From NCBI GenBank assembly GCA_965276835.1, contig OZ255631.1:5022001-5086000 (forward strand): DNA of 64,000 bases. The letters run 5' to 3'. The notes beneath the pieces are model-generated. The model ran no database searches, was not told the origin of the DNA, and saw nothing but the letters and a program-made list of their open reading frames with translations. Numbering within the stretch: position 1 is the stretch's first letter; each line of letters opens with the position of its first letter. The position numbers were made by a program, and so were the translations under genes. Below, in pieces: positions 53,637 to 62,834 of this stretch. Source of the stretch: BOG-932 sp965276835 (GTDB taxonomy: Bacteria; Pseudomonadota; Alphaproteobacteria; BOG-932; Roseiterribacteraceae).

Positions 53637-54902
53637 CTAGTCTCCTTCCGAGAGATCGACGCCGCTCCCGCCGCTGGGACGATCACCCGAGCGAAGCGCG
53701 TGGCTCGCGGCGGAGGCGCCCTGGCTGACGGTCTGGTCGCGCTTCATCCGGCGCGCCCAGGCCGGCGGGCCGGGCGCGGTGCTCTGGTTGGGGGCGGCCC
53801 CCGATCCGGCGGAACCTGCCTCCCCCGTTCCGGCCCGACCTCCGGTCGCGAAGCTTTCGCGCAAGCTGGATGCGGCGCGGCGGAGCGGACTAACCGCTGT
53901 GGAAACCCCCGCCTTAGCGACGCCCGCTACGCCACCCGCGCGATATGCGGCGGAGGCGCCGCTCGCGACGCTGGCGCCCGCGCGTGCGGTCCCGGCGATG
54001 ACGCCGCCTGCGGCCCCGATGCCGCCTGCCGCTAGACCGACACCGGCCGCGCCGATGCCGGCGACGGCCAGTCCCGTTCCCACGGCGGCGCCCGCGCCAA
54101 GCTGCGGGCCACCGGCGATCAGGCCGTTGGCGATGCCGGGCCCGAAGATCGAGAGGCCGAGCAACGACAGCGCTGCAAGGATCAGGGTTAGGGCATCATC
54201 AATCGTCGGCGGATTGTTGAAGCCGCTGGTGAACTGACCAAAGATCGTCGAGCCGATGCCAACGATGACGGCGAGCACCAGGACCTTCACCCCTGACGAG
54301 ACGACATTGCCGAGCACTTTCTCGGCCAGGAAGGCGCTGCGGCCGAAGAGTCCGAAGGGCACCAGGACGAATCCGGCGAGGGTCGTCAGTTTGAATTCGA
54401 TCAGGCTGACAAACAGCTGGATCGCCATGAGGAAGAAGCTGATGACGACGATCAGCCAGGCGATCAGGAGAATTACGATCTGGACGAAATTGTCGAAGAA
54501 GCTGGTGAAGCCCATCAGTCCGGAGATCGATTGCAGGATCGGCTTGCCGGCGTCGATACCGACCTGCGCCAGCCGCCCCGGCTGAAGCAACTGCGCCTGA
54601 GAGAGCGTCCCGCCGCCAGCCTCGATGCCGAGTCCGGCGAAGGAATTGAAGATGATCTGCGCGAGGTTGTTGAAATTGCCGAGGATGAAGGCGAAGACGC
54701 CGATATAGAGCGTCTTCTTGACCAGCCGGGCGATGACATCCTCGTCCGCCGCCATCGCCCAGAATAGGCCGGCCAGAGTGATGTCGATGGCGATCAGGAC
54801 GCCGGCAAGCCAGCGCACGTCGCCCTGCACGAGACCGAAGCCGGAATCGATATATTGGGTGAAGGTCCCCAGAAACCGGTCGATGACGCCCGTGCCGCCC
54901 AT
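53637..54902 (-). CDS. trbL: Conjugal transfer protein TrbL (VirB6-like)
   Basis: A 421-residue polytopic inner-membrane protein. Several hydrophobic segments are visible, among them VLIAIDITLAGLFWAM, IVILLIAWLIVVISFFLMAI and LILAALSLLGLSIFGPG, followed by a Gly/Ala-rich segment and a hydrophilic C-terminal tail, as in TrbL. ATG 54902 starts one base after the trbJ stop. No trbK gene is between trbJ and trbL, unlike in RP4. Confidence 0.94.
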   Translation of the reverse strand: MGGTGVIDRFLGTFTQYIDSGFGLVQGDVRWLAGVLIAIDITLAGLFWAMAADEDVIARLVKKTLYIGVFAFILGNFNNLAQIIFNSFAGLGIEAGGGTLSQAQLLQPGRLAQVGIDAGKPILQSISGLMGFTSFFDNFVQIVILLIAWLIVVISFFLMAIQLFVSLIEFKLTTLAGFVLVPFGLFGRSAFLAEKVLGNVVSSGVKVLVLAVIVGIGSTIFGQFTSGFNNPPTIDDALTLILAALSLLGLSIFGPGIANGLIAGGPQLGAGAAVGTGLAVAGIGAAGVGLAAGGIGAAGGVIAGTARAGASVASGASAAYRAGGVAGVAKAGVSTAVSPLRRAASSLRESFATGGRAGTGEAGSAGSGAAPNQSTAPGPPAWARRMKRDQTVSQGASAASHALRSGDRPSGGSGVDLSEGD

Positions 54903-54903
54903 G

Positions 54904-55647
54904 TCAGTGAAACATCTGTGCGGAACCGGCCTGATAGCCCGAGCCGTAGTTGAGGAAGTTGGACAGCTGCTGTTGCGCCTGAGCCTGGTTCTCGACCGTA
55001 CGGGCGCCCTCCAGGCTCTGGGCGCGGGCGATCGCCGCCATCACGGCGGTAAGGTCGGCGAGCTGCTTGGTTTGCAGCGCCACGAGCTGGTTGCCGGACT
55101 GCGCCGCCTGAAGCGCGCCGGTCGCGGACTGGCTCGACGAGACCAGGGCGTCGACCTGTGTTCGGGTGCTGTCGAGATTCTGAACCACCCCGGCTTGCAC
55201 GCGCATCGCATCCTGAAACCCGGCGCGCGCGTTCTGCCACCGGGTCTGCGCATCGGCGAGGAGCTGCGTGCTGGACGTCGAACTCGAATAGGCCTGCGGA
55301 TAGGTCTGGGTGAACGCCTGGTCGATGGAGGCGACGCTGTAGGCAATGCCCTGCGCCTGGGCAAGAAGCTGCTCAGTCTGCGCGATCGACTGCTCAAGCT
55401 GGGCGAGCGCGGAGAATGGCAGGCTCGCCAGATTATGCGCCTCGTTGACTAGCATCTGCGCTTCGTTGGTCAGACTCTGGATCTCGTTGTTGATCTGTTG
55501 CAGCTCGCGCGCCGCCGTCAGAACGTTCTGCGTGAAATTGGTGGGGTCGTAGACTATCCATTGCGCGCGGGCGGGAACGCTGGCGGTCACGAGCGCAAAA
55601 ATGGCGGCGCCGGCGGCGATCGCCTTGCGGAGGCGACGGCTGGTCAT
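54904..55647 (-). CDS. trbJ: Conjugal transfer protein TrbJ (VirB5-like)
   Basis: A 247-residue secreted pilus-tip-type protein. The N-terminus is a signal peptide (AIAAGAAIFALVTASVPARA). The remainder is a long, glutamine-rich helical segment starting IVYDPTNFTQNVLTAARELQ. ATG 55647 overlaps the trbE stop in an ATGA junction. Length and start match P-type TrbJ proteins. Confidence 0.95.
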   Translation of the reverse strand: MTSRRLRKAIAAGAAIFALVTASVPARAQWIVYDPTNFTQNVLTAARELQQINNEIQSLTNEAQMLVNEAHNLASLPFSALAQLEQSIAQTEQLLAQAQGIAYSVASIDQAFTQTYPQAYSSSTSSTQLLADAQTRWQNARAGFQDAMRVQAGVVQNLDSTRTQVDALVSSSQSATGALQAAQSGNQLVALQTKQLADLTAVMAAIARAQSLEGARTVENQAQAQQQLSNFLNYGSGYQAGSAQMFH

Positions 55648-58085
55648 TGGGATTTCTCCTGGCTATCTGCGACGAGCATGTCGGCCGCCCAATTGAGTGC
55701 CCTGCGGCGAAGCCAGGCATCGGCGAATGCCTGCCGACCACGGGCAGCTATCGTCTCGGTGATGGCGGTCTGGTCGGTCTTGGAAGAGGTTCCGACGAAG
55801 GCGAGCGCGACTTCGCTCAAGCCCAGTTCGAACAGGCGGTTGCCGCGGCGCGACTGGCAGTAATAGTCGCGCTTCGGCGTCGCGCGGCTGAGGACCTCGA
55901 TCTGGCGGTCGTTCAGGCCGAATCCACGATAGATTGCGGTGATCTGGGGCTCGAGTGCCCGATCGTTCGGCAGCATGATCCGCGTGGGGCAGCCCTCGAC
56001 GATGGCAGCGGCGACGCGGCTGTTTTCGAGATCGATATCGACGAGGCTTTGCGTCGCAAAGATCGCCGAGGCGTTCTTCTTGCGGAGCGTCTTCAGCCAT
56101 GTCCGCAACTGGCCCGCGAAGCCCTCATCGTCGAGAGCGAGCCACCCCTCATCGACGATCAGCAGCGTCGGTCGGCCGTCCAGCCGGTCTTCGATGCGAT
56201 GGAACAGGTAGGAGAGGACGGCCGGTGCCGCGCCCGCCCCGATCAGCCCCTCCGTCTCGAAGGCTTGGACGTCCGCTTCCCCAAGGCGCTCGGATTCCGC
56301 ATCGAGTAGTCGGCCCCAGGGACCGCCGACGGCGTAGGGCTGCAGGGCCTGCTTCAGCGCGTTCGACTGCAACAGGACCAAAAGACCGGTGATCGTTCGT
56401 TCCGATACGGGCGCCGAGGCGAGCGAGGTCAGCGCCGACCAGAGATGTTCCTTCAGTTCCGGGGTGACCGAGACGGCCTCGCGGGCGAGCAGGGTTGCGA
56501 CCCATTCGGCGGCCCAGGCGCGCTCGCCGGCATCGTCGACGCGCGCCAGAGGCTGTAGCGAAACCGGCTCGGCGATGTCGTCGGCGAGGGCGCCGCCGAG
56601 ATCATGCCAGTCGCCGCCCATGGCGAGGGAAGCCGCACGAATGCTGCCGCCGAAATCGAAGGCGAAGATCTGTGCGCCCACGTAGCGGCGGAATTGCAGC
56701 GCCATCAGCGCCAGCAGCACGCTCTTGCCGGCACCGGTCGGACCGACAATCAGCGTGTGGCCGACATCGCCGACATGGAGCGAGAAGCGGAACGGCGTCG
56801 ATCCTTCCGTCCGCGCGACGAACAGCGGCGGCGCCTGGAGATGCTCATCCTGTTCCGGTCCCGCCCACACCGCCGAGAACGGCATCATATGCGCGAGGTT
56901 GAGGGTCGAGACCGGCGGCTGGCGGACATTGGCGTAGACATGACCTGGCAGACTACCCAACCAGGCCTCGATCGCGTTGACCGTCTCGCGCATGCAGGTG
57001 AAGTCGCGGCCCTGGATAGCCTTCTCGACCAGACGCAAGCGATCGTCGGCGGTGCGTGGATCGTCGTCCCAGACCGTGACCGTGGCGGTAACATAGGCCT
57101 GACCGACGAGGTCCGAGCCGAGTTCCTGGAGCGCCAGGTCAGCGTCGAGCGCCTTGTTGGCGGCGTCGCTGTCCAGCAGCACGGTCGCCTCATTGGTCAT
57201 GACCTCCTTGAGGACGGCCATGATCGACTTGCGCTTGGCGAACCATTGACGGCGAATCTTCGCGAGCAGCCTCGTCGCATCGGTCTTGTCGAGGCAGATC
57301 GCACGCGTCGCCCAGCGATAGGGAAAGGCGAGCCGATTGAGATCGTCGAGCAGGCCGGGCCAGGTCTGCGATGGGAAGCCCATGACTGTGAGCGTGCGCA
57401 GATGCGTCTGGCCGAGTTGCGGTTGCAGACCGCCGGTGAGATCTTCATCCACGAGGATGGCGTCGAGATGCATCGGCGTCTCGGGCACCCGCACACGCTG
57501 CAGGCGGGTCGAGACGCAGGAATGCAGGTAGGTGAGTGTCTCGGGATCATCGAGCCACTCGGCCTCGGGCATGAAGCCTTCGATCAGCGCCAGCACCCGG
57601 TCCGTGCGATCGATGAAACCGGCCAATGTCGTGCGCCAGTCGGCGCCCTTATCCGAGCCTCCCTCATAGAGCCAGGCTTCGGCCCGGGCGGCATCGTCGG
57701 CCGGCGGCAACCAGAGCAAAGTCAGGAAGTAGCGGCTCTCGAAATGCGCGCCCTCCTCCTCGAACTGCGCCCGACGCTCCGCGTCGACCAGGCCGGAAGC
57801 GGCATCGGGAAATTCACTGCGCGGATACCGATTAGCCGGCTGGCGTTGCGCTTCGACGAAGATCACCCAGCCGGAACCGAGACGGCGCAGCGCATTGTTG
57901 AGCCGGCCCGTGATCGCGACGAGTTCGGCGGGCGTCGCAGAATCCAGGTCGGGCCCACGAAAACGCGCGGAACGCTGGAACGAGCCGTCCTTGTTGAGGA
58001 TGACGCCCTTACCGACCAGCGCGGCCCAAGGCAGGAAGTCGGCGAGGCCCGTATTATGACGGCGATATTCGGCAAGGTTCATCAT
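55644..58085 (-). CDS. trbE: Conjugal transfer ATPase TrbE (VirB4-like)
   Basis: An 813-residue ATPase powering pilus assembly. ATG 58085 (or 58082) is used because GTGAGG from the trbD stop precedes it; the frame extends to 58292 but that part overlaps trbD. The Walker A loop is LIVGPTGAGKSVLLALMALQ (near residue 440); Walker B is near LLIVDEGWLAL (about 650), followed by IFATQSLVDI, typical of VirB4. The start MNLAEYRRHNTGLADFLPW matches TrbE. Confidence 0.96.
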   Translation of the reverse strand: MMNLAEYRRHNTGLADFLPWAALVGKGVILNKDGSFQRSARFRGPDLDSATPAELVAITGRLNNALRRLGSGWVIFVEAQRQPANRYPRSEFPDAASGLVDAERRAQFEEEGAHFESRYFLTLLWLPPADDAARAEAWLYEGGSDKGADWRTTLAGFIDRTDRVLALIEGFMPEAEWLDDPETLTYLHSCVSTRLQRVRVPETPMHLDAILVDEDLTGGLQPQLGQTHLRTLTVMGFPSQTWPGLLDDLNRLAFPYRWATRAICLDKTDATRLLAKIRRQWFAKRKSIMAVLKEVMTNEATVLLDSDAANKALDADLALQELGSDLVGQAYVTATVTVWDDDPRTADDRLRLVEKAIQGRDFTCMRETVNAIEAWLGSLPGHVYANVRQPPVSTLNLAHMMPFSAVWAGPEQDEHLQAPPLFVARTEGSTPFRFSLHVGDVGHTLIVGPTGAGKSVLLALMALQFRRYVGAQIFAFDFGGSIRAASLAMGGDWHDLGGALADDIAEPVSLQPLARVDDAGERAWAAEWVATLLAREAVSVTPELKEHLWSALTSLASAPVSERTITGLLVLLQSNALKQALQPYAVGGPWGRLLDAESERLGEADVQAFETEGLIGAGAAPAVLSYLFHRIEDRLDGRPTLLIVDEGWLALDDEGFAGQLRTWLKTLRKKNASAIFATQSLVDIDLENSRVAAAIVEGCPTRIMLPNDRALEPQITAIYRGFGLNDRQIEVLSRATPKRDYYCQSRRGNRLFELGLSEVALAFVGTSSKTDQTAITETIAARGRQAFADAWLRRRALNWAADMLVADSQEKSQ

Positions 58086-58095
58086 GCGCCGGGCC

Positions 58096-58365
58096 TCACG
58101 CGTCCAGATGCTGCGGATAGCGCAGATGCCGGCGCACGACATCGACGAAGGCGGGATCGCGTTTGGCCGCCCAGACCGCAGCCAAATGACCGAGCAGCCA
58201 GATCGCCGCGCCGGCGATCCAGAGCCGAAGTCCCAGCCCGACCGCGGCGGCGAGCGTGCCGTTGATGATCGCCACCGCGCGCGGCGCGCCACCGAGCAGG
58301 ATGGGGTCGGTCAGCGCGCGATGGACCGGCGCGTAGAAGCCGGCGATCGGCTCAGCGTCACCCAT
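58096..58365 (-). CDS. trbD: Conjugal transfer protein TrbD (VirB3-like)
   Basis: An 89-residue membrane protein hidden inside longer overlapping frames. ATG 58365 overlaps the trbC stop (ATGA). FYAPVHRALTDPILLGGAPR is the VirB3/TrbD signature, and two hydrophobic segments follow (AVAIINGTLAAAVGLGL and WIAGAAIWLLGHLAAVW). It ends 10 bp before trbE. Confidence 0.93.
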   Translation of the reverse strand: MGDAEPIAGFYAPVHRALTDPILLGGAPRAVAIINGTLAAAVGLGLRLWIAGAAIWLLGHLAAVWAAKRDPAFVDVVRRHLRYPQHLDA

Positions 58366-58688
58366 CAGACCAGCGCTCCGCCGGCGAACTGGAAGAACGA
58401 CAGAAAGAAGCTCGAAGCCGCGAACGCGATGCTGAGGCCGAACACGATCTGGATCAGTCGCCGGAAGCCGCCGGAGGTCTCGCCGAAGGCAAGCGTCAGA
58501 CCGGTGACGATGATGACGATCACCGACACGACCTTGGCGACCGGCCCCTGGATCGAAGCCAGGATCTGGGTCAGCGGCTGCTCCCACGGCATATTGGAGC
58601 CGGCCGCGTGGGCGGGTGATGCCGCGAGCGCCACGAAAGCGAATGCGTACACCAAGGCGAAGCGGTGGCGGATCTGGATAAGCGACAT
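58365..58688 (-). CDS. trbC: Conjugal transfer prepilin TrbC (VirB2-like)
   Basis: A 107-residue pilin precursor. ATG 58688 overlaps the trbB stop (ATGA). The signal sequence (FALVYAFAFVALAASPAHAA) is followed by two hydrophobic helices (VVSVIVIIVTGLTLAF and LIQIVFGLSIAFAASSFF), the topology of P-type pilins. It shares the chain of ATGA overlaps with its neighbours. Confidence 0.94.
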   Translation of the reverse strand: MSLIQIRHRFALVYAFAFVALAASPAHAAGSNMPWEQPLTQILASIQGPVAKVVSVIVIIVTGLTLAFGETSGGFRRLIQIVFGLSIAFAASSFFLSFFQFAGGALV

Positions 58689-59653
58689 CACGATTCTCCT
58701 GCGGGCATGAGGACGTAGTCGGCGGTCGGGCCAAGGCCTTCGACCGTCGCGAGTTCGGCGAGTTTGCGGGCGGAGCCGCGGCCGACGAGGACCGCGATGA
58801 GATCGATGGTCTCGGCGATGAGCGCGCGCGGCACAGTGACGACGGCTTCCTGGATGAGCTGCTCCAGCCGGCGCAGCGCGCCGATCGAGGAGCCGGCGTG
58901 CAGCGTGCCGACGCCGCCAGGATGGCCGGTGCCCCAGGCCTTCAGCAGATCGAGCGCCTCGGCGCCGCGCACTTCGCCGATCGGAATCCGATCTGGCCGC
59001 AGGCGCAGGGAGGAGCGGACGAGATCGGACAGCGAAGCCGCGCCGTCCTTGGTCCGGAGCGCTACGAGGTTGGGCGCGGCGCACTGCAGCTCGCGCGTAT
59101 CCTCGATCAGGACGATCCGATCGCCCGTCTTGGCGATTTCGGCCAGGAGCGCATTGACCAGTGTGGTCTTGCCGGTCGAGGTGCCGCCGGCGACCAGGAT
59201 GTTCTTCCGGTCCCGGACGGCCGCCCGCAGCAGTTCCGCCTGGACGCCGGACATGATGCCGGCCTCGATGTAATCACCGAGCGTGAACACGGCGACGGCC
59301 GGACGGCGGATTGCGAAGCACGGCGCGGCCACGACCGGCGGCACCAAGCCCTCGAACCGCTCCCCGCTTTCCGGCAATTCGGCGGAGACGCGGGGCGAAC
59401 CCGGATGCACCTCGGCGCCGACATGATGGGCGACAAGCCGGATGATCCGCTCGGCGTCTGCCGGGGTTACGCGACTGCCGGTGTCTTCGAGCCCGCCGGC
59501 CAACCGGTCGATCCAGAGCTTTCCATCGGGGTTCAGCATCACTTCGACGACGCTGGGGTCTTCGAGATGACCGGCGATCGCAGGGCCGAGCGCGGTGCGC
59601 AGCATCCGTGCGCCGCGGGCAAAAGCTTCGGATCGGACCGTGAGCGTCGTCAC
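58688..59653 (-). CDS. trbB: Conjugal transfer ATPase TrbB (VirB11-like)
   Basis: A 321-residue traffic ATPase. Walker A is ILVAGGTSTGKTTLVNALL (about residue 155), the Asp box IVLIEDTRELQ (about 182), and the Walker B/His box region RPDRIPIGEVRGAEALDLLKAW then TGHPGGVGTLHAGS. It drives pilus biogenesis and substrate transfer. Upstream are 145 bp without a gene and then the copG-like gene; it may share the traG promoter. Confidence 0.96.
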   Translation of the reverse strand: MTTLTVRSEAFARGARMLRTALGPAIAGHLEDPSVVEVMLNPDGKLWIDRLAGGLEDTGSRVTPADAERIIRLVAHHVGAEVHPGSPRVSAELPESGERFEGLVPPVVAAPCFAIRRPAVAVFTLGDYIEAGIMSGVQAELLRAAVRDRKNILVAGGTSTGKTTLVNALLAEIAKTGDRIVLIEDTRELQCAAPNLVALRTKDGAASLSDLVRSSLRLRPDRIPIGEVRGAEALDLLKAWGTGHPGGVGTLHAGSSIGALRRLEQLIQEAVVTVPRALIAETIDLIAVLVGRGSARKLAELATVEGLGPTADYVLMPAGES

Positions 59654-59798
59654 ATTGAACCCCGTGATGGCGCCTTCGTGTCGAGGCGCATGTGTCAGCG
59701 AGGTTGATTAGAAAGAGCCGGAAATGAAGGGATGCAACAAGGTTGAGGAGGGTGTAGGGCTCCAGGATAGAAAGACAGCTTGCTGGGATGACGGGCCG

Positions 59799-60236
59799 TC
59801 AGGAGCCTTCGCTGGACCCGTTCCGCTCCGGGTCGGCGGCGACATCGCGACTGACTTCGTCGGCGAGCATGCGCCCGCGGGCGAGACGCCGCCCGAGCGC
59901 TTCGACGAAACCGTCATAGCGCTCTCGGCCTTTCGCTTGCGCGGCCGCCACCGCGGTATCGGGGAGGGGTGGCGTGCTGGTCAGCCAGAAACGCACGAAT
60001 ACCGCCAGCGCCTCGTTCGAGATGCCGACGTGTCGTTCTATTCGTTCCATCTGCCGCGTCATGCGATCGAGCCGGCGCGCCAGCGCGGCTTCCAGCCGGT
60101 CGGCGCCGTCGGGGGACAGGTGCGAGGCCAACGCCGCCTCCACAATCAGAGCCTGGGGCAGACGCTTGCGTGCGGCGTAGTCGGCTAGCCTTCCAGCCAA
60201 CTCGGGCGGCAAGCGGAAGGTGTGCTTGGTTCGCAT
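59799..60236 (-). CDS. CopG/ribbon-helix-helix-type regulator
   Basis: A 145-residue protein with an N-terminal ribbon-helix-helix pattern (KHTFRLPPELAGRLADYA, then LPQALIVEAAL) as in CopG-type DNA binders. A middle helical section full of Arg/Glu heptads follows. ATG 60236 overlaps the traG stop. Such proteins often sit between traG and trbB in Tn4371-type elements and may control transfer genes. Targets are not evident. Confidence 0.85.
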   Translation of the reverse strand: MRTKHTFRLPPELAGRLADYAARKRLPQALIVEAALASHLSPDGADRLEAALARRLDRMTRQMERIERHVGISNEALAVFVRFWLTSTPPLPDTAVAAAQAKGRERYDGFVEALGRRLARGRMLADEVSRDVAADPERNGSSEGS

Positions 60237-62224
60237 CAGCTCATCTGCATGTCGTCGCCAGGATCGAGCGAAACCTGACGGGCGACCGCGCCCATAGTCC
60301 TTTGCATCATGCGCTGTCGCTGCGCCTCGTCATCGGACTCGTCGTCCGCCGGCTCGAACTCCTGACTGGGTTTCCTGGGTTCAGGCGATATGTCCTCGTG
60401 TTCGGGAAGTTCGGGCTCCCGCCGGATGCCGGCGTTCGCCGGGTCTTCGGTCGAAGCTGCTACCGGTGCCGCCACGATCGCGTCGGTCCAATCACCGGCC
60501 ACTGGAACAGGGGGATCGCTCAAACCGTGCGACGCTTTCGGAACGGCGAGTGCTGGCGGCGGGAGGATCCGCGCCTTCATCTGTGGGTCTTCGAAGTAGC
60601 GCGCCTTCTTCGCCCTGATCGGATGACAGCCGGAGACCAGCACCAGCTCGTCGTCATGCGGGAGTTGCATGACCTCGCCCGGTGTCAGCAGGGGCCGGGC
60701 GGTCTCCTGACGGGAGACCATCAGGTGCCCAAGCCAGGGGCTGAGTCGATGGCCGGCGTAGTTCTTCATGGCGCGCATCTCGGTCGCGGTGCCGAGAGCG
60801 TCGGAGACCCGCTTGGCGGTGCGCTCGTCATTGCTCGCGAAACTCACGCGCACATGGCAGTTGTCGAGGATCGAATTGTTCGGGCCATAAGCTTTCTCGA
60901 TCTGGTTCAGCGACTGCGCGATCAGAAAGCTCTTCAAGCCGTAACCTGCCATGAAGGCGAGCGCGCTCTCGAAGAAGTCCAGGCGGCCCAGAGCCGGGAA
61001 CTCGTCAAGCATGAGGAGCAGCCGATGCCGCCGCCCCTTTGCCTCGAGGTCCTCGGTGAGACGCCGGCCAATCTGGTTGAGGATCAGCCGGACGAGCGGT
61101 TTGGTGCGGCTGATGTCCGAGGGCGGCACGACGAGGTAGAGCGTTGCCGGTTGGCTGCTCTCGACCAGATCGCCGATGCGCCAATCGCACTGCCGCGTGA
61201 CCGAGGCTACGACGGGATCGCGGTACAATCCGAGAAACGACATCGCAGTGGAGAGCACGCCGGATCGTTCGTTGTCGCTCTTGTTCAGAAGTTCTCGCGC
61301 CGAACTGGCTATGACCGGGTGGACGCCGCGTTCTCCAAGATGTGGGGTCGTCATCATGGCGCGCAGTGTCGTGTCGATCGGACGACGCGGATCGGAGAGG
61401 AAGCCGGCAACGCCGGCGAGCGTCTTGTCCGGCTCGGCATAGAGCACGTGCAAGATGGCGCCGACGAGGAGCGAGTGGCTGGTCTTCTCCCAATGGTTCC
61501 GGCGTTCGAGCGCGCCTTCGGGATCGACCAACACATCGGCGATATTCTGAACGTCGCGCACCTCCCATTCGCCGCGACGGACCTCGAGCAGGGGATTGTA
61601 GGCGGCACTGTCGATGTTGGTCGGATCGAACAGCAGCACACGGCCAAACCGCGCCCGCCAGCCGGCGGTCAGCGTCCAGTTTTCACCTTTTATGTCATGG
61701 ACGATCGCCGAGCCCGGCCAGGTCAGCAGTGTCGGTACCACAAGCCCCACACCCTTGCCGCTGCGGGTCGGGGCGAAGCACAACACATGTTCCGGCCCGT
61801 CATGGCGGAGATAGTCGCGGCGCCAGCAACCGAGCACCACCCCCTCGTCACCGAGCAGACCGGCTTGGCGCACTTCGCGCGTCTCGGACCAGCGGGCTGA
61901 GCCATAGGTCGTGACCTTCTTGGCCTCCCGCGCCCGCCATACGGACATTGCGACCGCGACGGCGACCGCGGCGATGCCGCCGGCCGCCGCGATGTAGGCC
62001 CCTTCGACGAAGATATTCCTTGCATAGGCATCGTAGGCGAACCACCACCAGAAGAACGCCGGCGGCTGATAGACGGGCCAACCGAGAAGCTCGAACCAGG
62101 GATGTCCGAGTTGAGGCTGGTACGCCAGACGCCATGCCACCCATTCCGTCGCTCCCCAGACGAAGGCGAGCACGACAACGGTGACGAGGAGCACCTGGCC
62201 CCAGAGGATCTTGGTCGCGGACAT
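60236..62224 (-). CDS. traG: Type IV coupling protein TraG (VirD4-like)
   Basis: A 662-residue coupling ATPase linking relaxosome and pore. Two N-terminal membrane segments (ILWGQVLLVTVVVLAFVWGA and GAYIAAAGGIAAVAVAVAM) precede the Walker A region FAPTRSGKGVGLVVPTLL (about residue 147). Walker B is LLLMLDEFPALGRLDF, near residue 420. The tail is acidic. ATG 62224 faces the divergent gene at 62400. It is the first gene of the operon traG-copG-trb. Confidence 0.96.
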   Translation of the reverse strand: MSATKILWGQVLLVTVVVLAFVWGATEWVAWRLAYQPQLGHPWFELLGWPVYQPPAFFWWWFAYDAYARNIFVEGAYIAAAGGIAAVAVAVAMSVWRAREAKKVTTYGSARWSETREVRQAGLLGDEGVVLGCWRRDYLRHDGPEHVLCFAPTRSGKGVGLVVPTLLTWPGSAIVHDIKGENWTLTAGWRARFGRVLLFDPTNIDSAAYNPLLEVRRGEWEVRDVQNIADVLVDPEGALERRNHWEKTSHSLLVGAILHVLYAEPDKTLAGVAGFLSDPRRPIDTTLRAMMTTPHLGERGVHPVIASSARELLNKSDNERSGVLSTAMSFLGLYRDPVVASVTRQCDWRIGDLVESSQPATLYLVVPPSDISRTKPLVRLILNQIGRRLTEDLEAKGRRHRLLLMLDEFPALGRLDFFESALAFMAGYGLKSFLIAQSLNQIEKAYGPNNSILDNCHVRVSFASNDERTAKRVSDALGTATEMRAMKNYAGHRLSPWLGHLMVSRQETARPLLTPGEVMQLPHDDELVLVSGCHPIRAKKARYFEDPQMKARILPPPALAVPKASHGLSDPPVPVAGDWTDAIVAAPVAASTEDPANAGIRREPELPEHEDISPEPRKPSQEFEPADDESDDEAQRQRMMQRTMGAVARQVSLDPGDDMQMS

Positions 62225-62399
62225 GGCGACGCAGGATCAGGATGGCTCCCGCGATCGAGTGCAAGTCTCTTAAGGCGATCGTCGAAATGCCGGATAGGAC
62301 AGCGCAGAAATCGGATGATTCGCGCGAGACAGCGATTACGATTGGGACAGTACACGCCGGATCGGGATGTCCGTTGGCGGAGACTATGAAGAGGAAATC

Positions 62400-62792
62400 A
62401 TGGAGCAAGAGCCGTCACGCGCCGATCGCCGCGATCTCGCCCGAGGCGCGAAGTCGCTCGTCGAGACATGCGTTCGCAACACCTTCCTCGAGGATCTTCA
62501 TGCCGGGACTTTCCCAGGATCGGAAACCGGCGACTACAGCGACGTGAAAGTTGTCACGCCTTATGGCGAAATCCCATGGACCGACCTCTCGCGAATTTCG
62601 GACGCGGAGATGAAACGGTTGATGACCGAGATCGTGAACAGGGTATTCACCTATCTGAGCTATCCCGACGAATTGGCTCAGCTCTCTGCCTCGGCCCGCA
62701 AATGGAACCAACCCCGGCTCGATGCCAACCTCATGCGGACTTTACGACGGCGTAAAGCCGCGGCCTCGCCCCCGAATGAGAGTTCGACCTAA
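62400..62792 (+). CDS. Unrecognised protein, divergent from traG
   Basis: A 130-residue hydrophilic protein of unknown function. ATG 62400 is preferred over 62367 because GAAGAGGAAATC precedes it. The sequence starts EQEPSRADRRDLARGAKSLV, has an acidic middle (DLHAGTFPGSETGDYSDV), an ISDAEMKRLMTEIVNR helix, and a basic tail ending RTLRRRKAAASP. No signal peptide or membrane segment. Its location between traG and the relaxase gene suggests a transfer-related role; it may be an accessory DNA-processing protein. Not invented further. Confidence 0.7.
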   Translation: MEQEPSRADRRDLARGAKSLVETCVRNTFLEDLHAGTFPGSETGDYSDVKVVTPYGEIPWTDLSRISDAEMKRLMTEIVNRVFTYLSYPDELAQLSASARKWNQPRLDANLMRTLRRRKAAASPPNESST

Positions 62793-62834
62793 GGCCCGCG
62801 CTTACCGGGTCGGACGGCGGTCCAGCCGATGATC

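Noticed and set aside
52890..54035. A 381-residue plus-strand frame opposite trbF and trbL
   Set aside because: Antisense to two conserved transfer genes; no recognisable domain.
56604..58265. A 553-residue plus-strand frame opposite trbE
   Set aside because: Antisense to trbE, whose ATPase motifs are clear; composition is typical of a shadow frame.
59969..61900. A 643-residue plus-strand frame opposite traG and the copG-like gene
   Set aside because: It is antisense to firmly identified genes in GC-rich DNA, has no family resemblance, and such long shadow frames are common there.
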